Shown piece by piece: positions 39,819 to 41,515 of a stretch of 41,515 bases of DNA. Made by a program: the position numbers and the translations under genes. Each line of letters begins with the position of its first letter. Within the stretch, counting starts at the first letter, position 1. The DNA is from an uncultured Muribaculaceae bacterium (GTDB taxonomy: Bacteria > Bacteroidota > Bacteroidia > Bacteroidales > Muribaculaceae). The DNA lies in the NCBI GenBank assembly GCA_910577585.1, contig CAJTNN010000023.1, forward strand, positions 1 through 41,515. Direction: 5' to 3'. The notes under the pieces are model-generated. The model did not search any database. It worked only from the letters and a program-made list of their open reading frames with translations, and was not told the DNA's origin.

Positions 39819-41438
39819 ATGAAAAGCGAATTAGTAGTAGACGTACAGGAAAAAGAGATCTCGATAGCATTGCTCGAGGACTCCCGGCTGGTGTCGCTTC
39901 AGAAAGAGAGCCGTAACCAGGCATATGCCGTGGGCGACCTCTACCTTGCAAAGGTGAAGAAAATCATGCCGGGTCTGAATGCTGCTTTCGTAGATGTAGG
40001 CTATGAAAAGGATGCTTTTCTTCATTATCTCGATCTGGGACCGCAGTTCTCTACCTATTCCTCATATCTTGAGGAATGCTTCAAGGACCCCAAGCGTGTG
40101 CCCAACATCTCAAAAACCTCCAAAGAGCCTGATATACCCAAGAACGGCACTATTCAGGATCTTCTTCAACCCGGCCGCAAACTGCTTGTGCAGATTGCCA
40201 AGGAGCCGATCTCATCCAAAGGCCCGCGCCTGACCACGGAGATATCCTTCACCGGGCGCTTCATGGTGCTGATTCCATTCGGCGACAAAATTTCAATCTC
40301 CCAGAAAATCAAGTCGACAGAGGAGAAAATACGTCTGCGACAACTCATCGGAAGCATTAAGCCGAAGGGATTCGGCGTGATTGTGCGCACATCGGCCGAA
40401 AACAAGCGTGTGGCCGAACTGCATAACGAGATGCGCACCTTAGTGAAATGCTGGGAGGAATCAATCGCCAAGATGCAGCGCGCCACCCCTCCGTCGCTGA
40501 TTTATGAGGAGGATAGCCGTGCTGTGAGTCTGATACGCGACATCTTCAGCCCGACCTTCGAGAATATCTATGTCAACGAAGCAGAGACCTTCACGCAGAT
40601 TCAGAATTATGTGAGTCTGATAGCTCCCGAACGAAGCGAAATCGTGAAGCTTTACACCAAGGACACCCCGGTATTCGATAACTTCAACATCACGCGTCAG
40701 ATAAAGTCGAGCTTCGGCAAGACAGTAAGCTTCAAGAGCGGCGCCTACATCATCATCGAGCACACCGAGGCCCTGCACGTCATAGATGTCAATTCGGGCA
40801 ACCGCAGCAAAGCCAGCAACGACCAGGAGACCAATGCCCTCGATGTCAACATGCGTGCTGCCGACGAGATCGCACGCCAGCTGCGTCTGCGCGATATGGG
40901 TGGCATCATCGTCATCGACTTCATCGACATGAACAAGCAGGAGCATCGTCAGAAACTCTTCGACCATATGCGCGAGGTTATGGCCAACGACCGAGCCCGC
41001 CATAATATCCTGCCACTGAGTAAATTCGGACTGATGCAGATTACACGCCAACGTGTGCGTCCGGCTCTCGACATCGCCACCTCCGAGACTTGCCCCTCAT
41101 GCTATGGCAAAGGCGAAATCCAACCCTCGCTGCTCTTTACAGATAAGCTCGAAGAGAAACTCGACTATCTGGTCAATACGCTCGAGGTGAAGAAGTTCAT
41201 GATGTATGTGCATCCCTTTGTGGATGCATATGTCAAGAAGGGTGTATTCTCGCTCTATGGCAAATGGCGCCGCAAGTTCGGCCGGGGCTTCCGCCTGCTG
41301 GCCGATGAATCGCTCGCCTACCTGCAATATCGTGTCGTAGACTCCGACAACAAAGAGATTGACCTCAAGGAGGAGAGCGACATGAACAGCAGCCACACCA
41401 AGAACCAGGCCAAGACCGGCGCCCGCACCGCGCAGTGA
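39819..41438 (+). CDS. rng: Ribonuclease E/G
   Basis: This is an endoribonuclease for mRNA decay and rRNA processing. The 539 residues begin with an RNase-H-like strand pair and an S1 RNA-binding domain (about 35-125, 'GLNAAFVDVGYEKDAFLH'). The DNase-I-like catalytic domain follows, with metal-binding D323 in 'VIDVNSGNRS' and D367 in 'IVIDFIDM', a spacing close to that of E. coli RNase E (D303/D346). The zinc link is present as C425-P-S-C428. The long degradosome scaffold of RNase E is absent, so the size fits RNase G, with a short basic/polar tail. The gene is preceded by a heavily structured leader. Confidence 0.95.
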   Translation: MKSELVVDVQEKEISIALLEDSRLVSLQKESRNQAYAVGDLYLAKVKKIMPGLNAAFVDVGYEKDAFLHYLDLGPQFSTYSSYLEECFKDPKRVPNISKTSKEPDIPKNGTIQDLLQPGRKLLVQIAKEPISSKGPRLTTEISFTGRFMVLIPFGDKISISQKIKSTEEKIRLRQLIGSIKPKGFGVIVRTSAENKRVAELHNEMRTLVKCWEESIAKMQRATPPSLIYEEDSRAVSLIRDIFSPTFENIYVNEAETFTQIQNYVSLIAPERSEIVKLYTKDTPVFDNFNITRQIKSSFGKTVSFKSGAYIIIEHTEALHVIDVNSGNRSKASNDQETNALDVNMRAADEIARQLRLRDMGGIIVIDFIDMNKQEHRQKLFDHMREVMANDRARHNILPLSKFGLMQITRQRVRPALDIATSETCPSCYGKGEIQPSLLFTDKLEEKLDYLVNTLEVKKFMMYVHPFVDAYVKKGVFSLYGKWRRKFGRGFRLLADESLAYLQYRVVDSDNKEIDLKEESDMNSSHTKNQAKTGARTAQ

Positions 41439-41515
41439 CGCCGCCAAATCGAGACACAGGAGAAAACCAATCCAAACTCCACTCACCGCAACACAGAGGG
41501 GGGCCGGCAACATGC

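Noticed and set aside
41439..41515. Possible start of another gene at the right edge
   Set aside because: Only 77 bases remain, with no usable start or motif.

Overview
The window looks like chromosome from an anaerobic gut Bacteroidales, most likely the Muribaculaceae/Bacteroidaceae side of the order (inference). The signs are Bacteroidetes-type promoters (TTTG, about 20 bp, TAnnTTTG), A-rich translation starts with almost no Shine-Dalgarno sequences, a fused NuoCD, a complex I without NuoEFG, a short AtpC, an AtpB with a signal peptide and periplasmic extension, and the set GH57 / GT4 / glycogen debranching enzyme.

Region 1 (about 470-18435) is the main feature. It appears to be one plus-strand operon of about 17.9 kb in the order nuoA-B-CD-H, atpD-C-B-E-F-H-A-G, nuoI-J-K-L-M-N. 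A complete F1Fo-ATP synthase gene set sits between nuoH and nuoI. I see one good promoter before nuoA and one good intrinsic terminator after nuoN. Strong hairpins without U-tracts lie in the atpB-atpE and atpA-atpG gaps. The products would couple an electron-input-module-free complex I to an H+-type ATP synthase in the inner membrane. A partial unknown gene ends at 320, upstream.

Region 2 (18436-20913) holds a DUF486 membrane protein and a secreted protein with an internal duplication. Two inverted-repeat elements that share a 12-bp core bracket these genes.

Region 3 (20914-29762, minus strand) holds a cytoplasmic alpha-glucan/glycogen operon (debranching enzyme, GT4 glycosyltransferase, GH57 amylase), a YihY/BrkB membrane protein, the RNase P RNA gene with a strong terminator, a DUF308/HdeD-like membrane protein, and a cytidylate-kinase-like protein. 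The 28829-29102 gap shows nothing recognisable.

Region 4 (29930-41515, mostly plus strand) holds an unknown 128-aa protein, a periplasmic cyclophilin, a DUF349 coiled-coil protein, a patatin/beta-barrel outer-membrane protein whose 3' end overlaps the convergent rmuC by 102 bp, a DJ-1 protein, an IMPACT/YigZ protein, HU, a 29-residue AURKAIP1/COX24-type ribosomal protein, and an RNase E/G. The RNase E/G gene is preceded by a 311-nt gap holding three successive stem-loops. The last 77 bases show no feature.

No tRNA, rRNA, CRISPR array, transposase or phage gene was seen. All calls come from reading the sequence; no database search was made.
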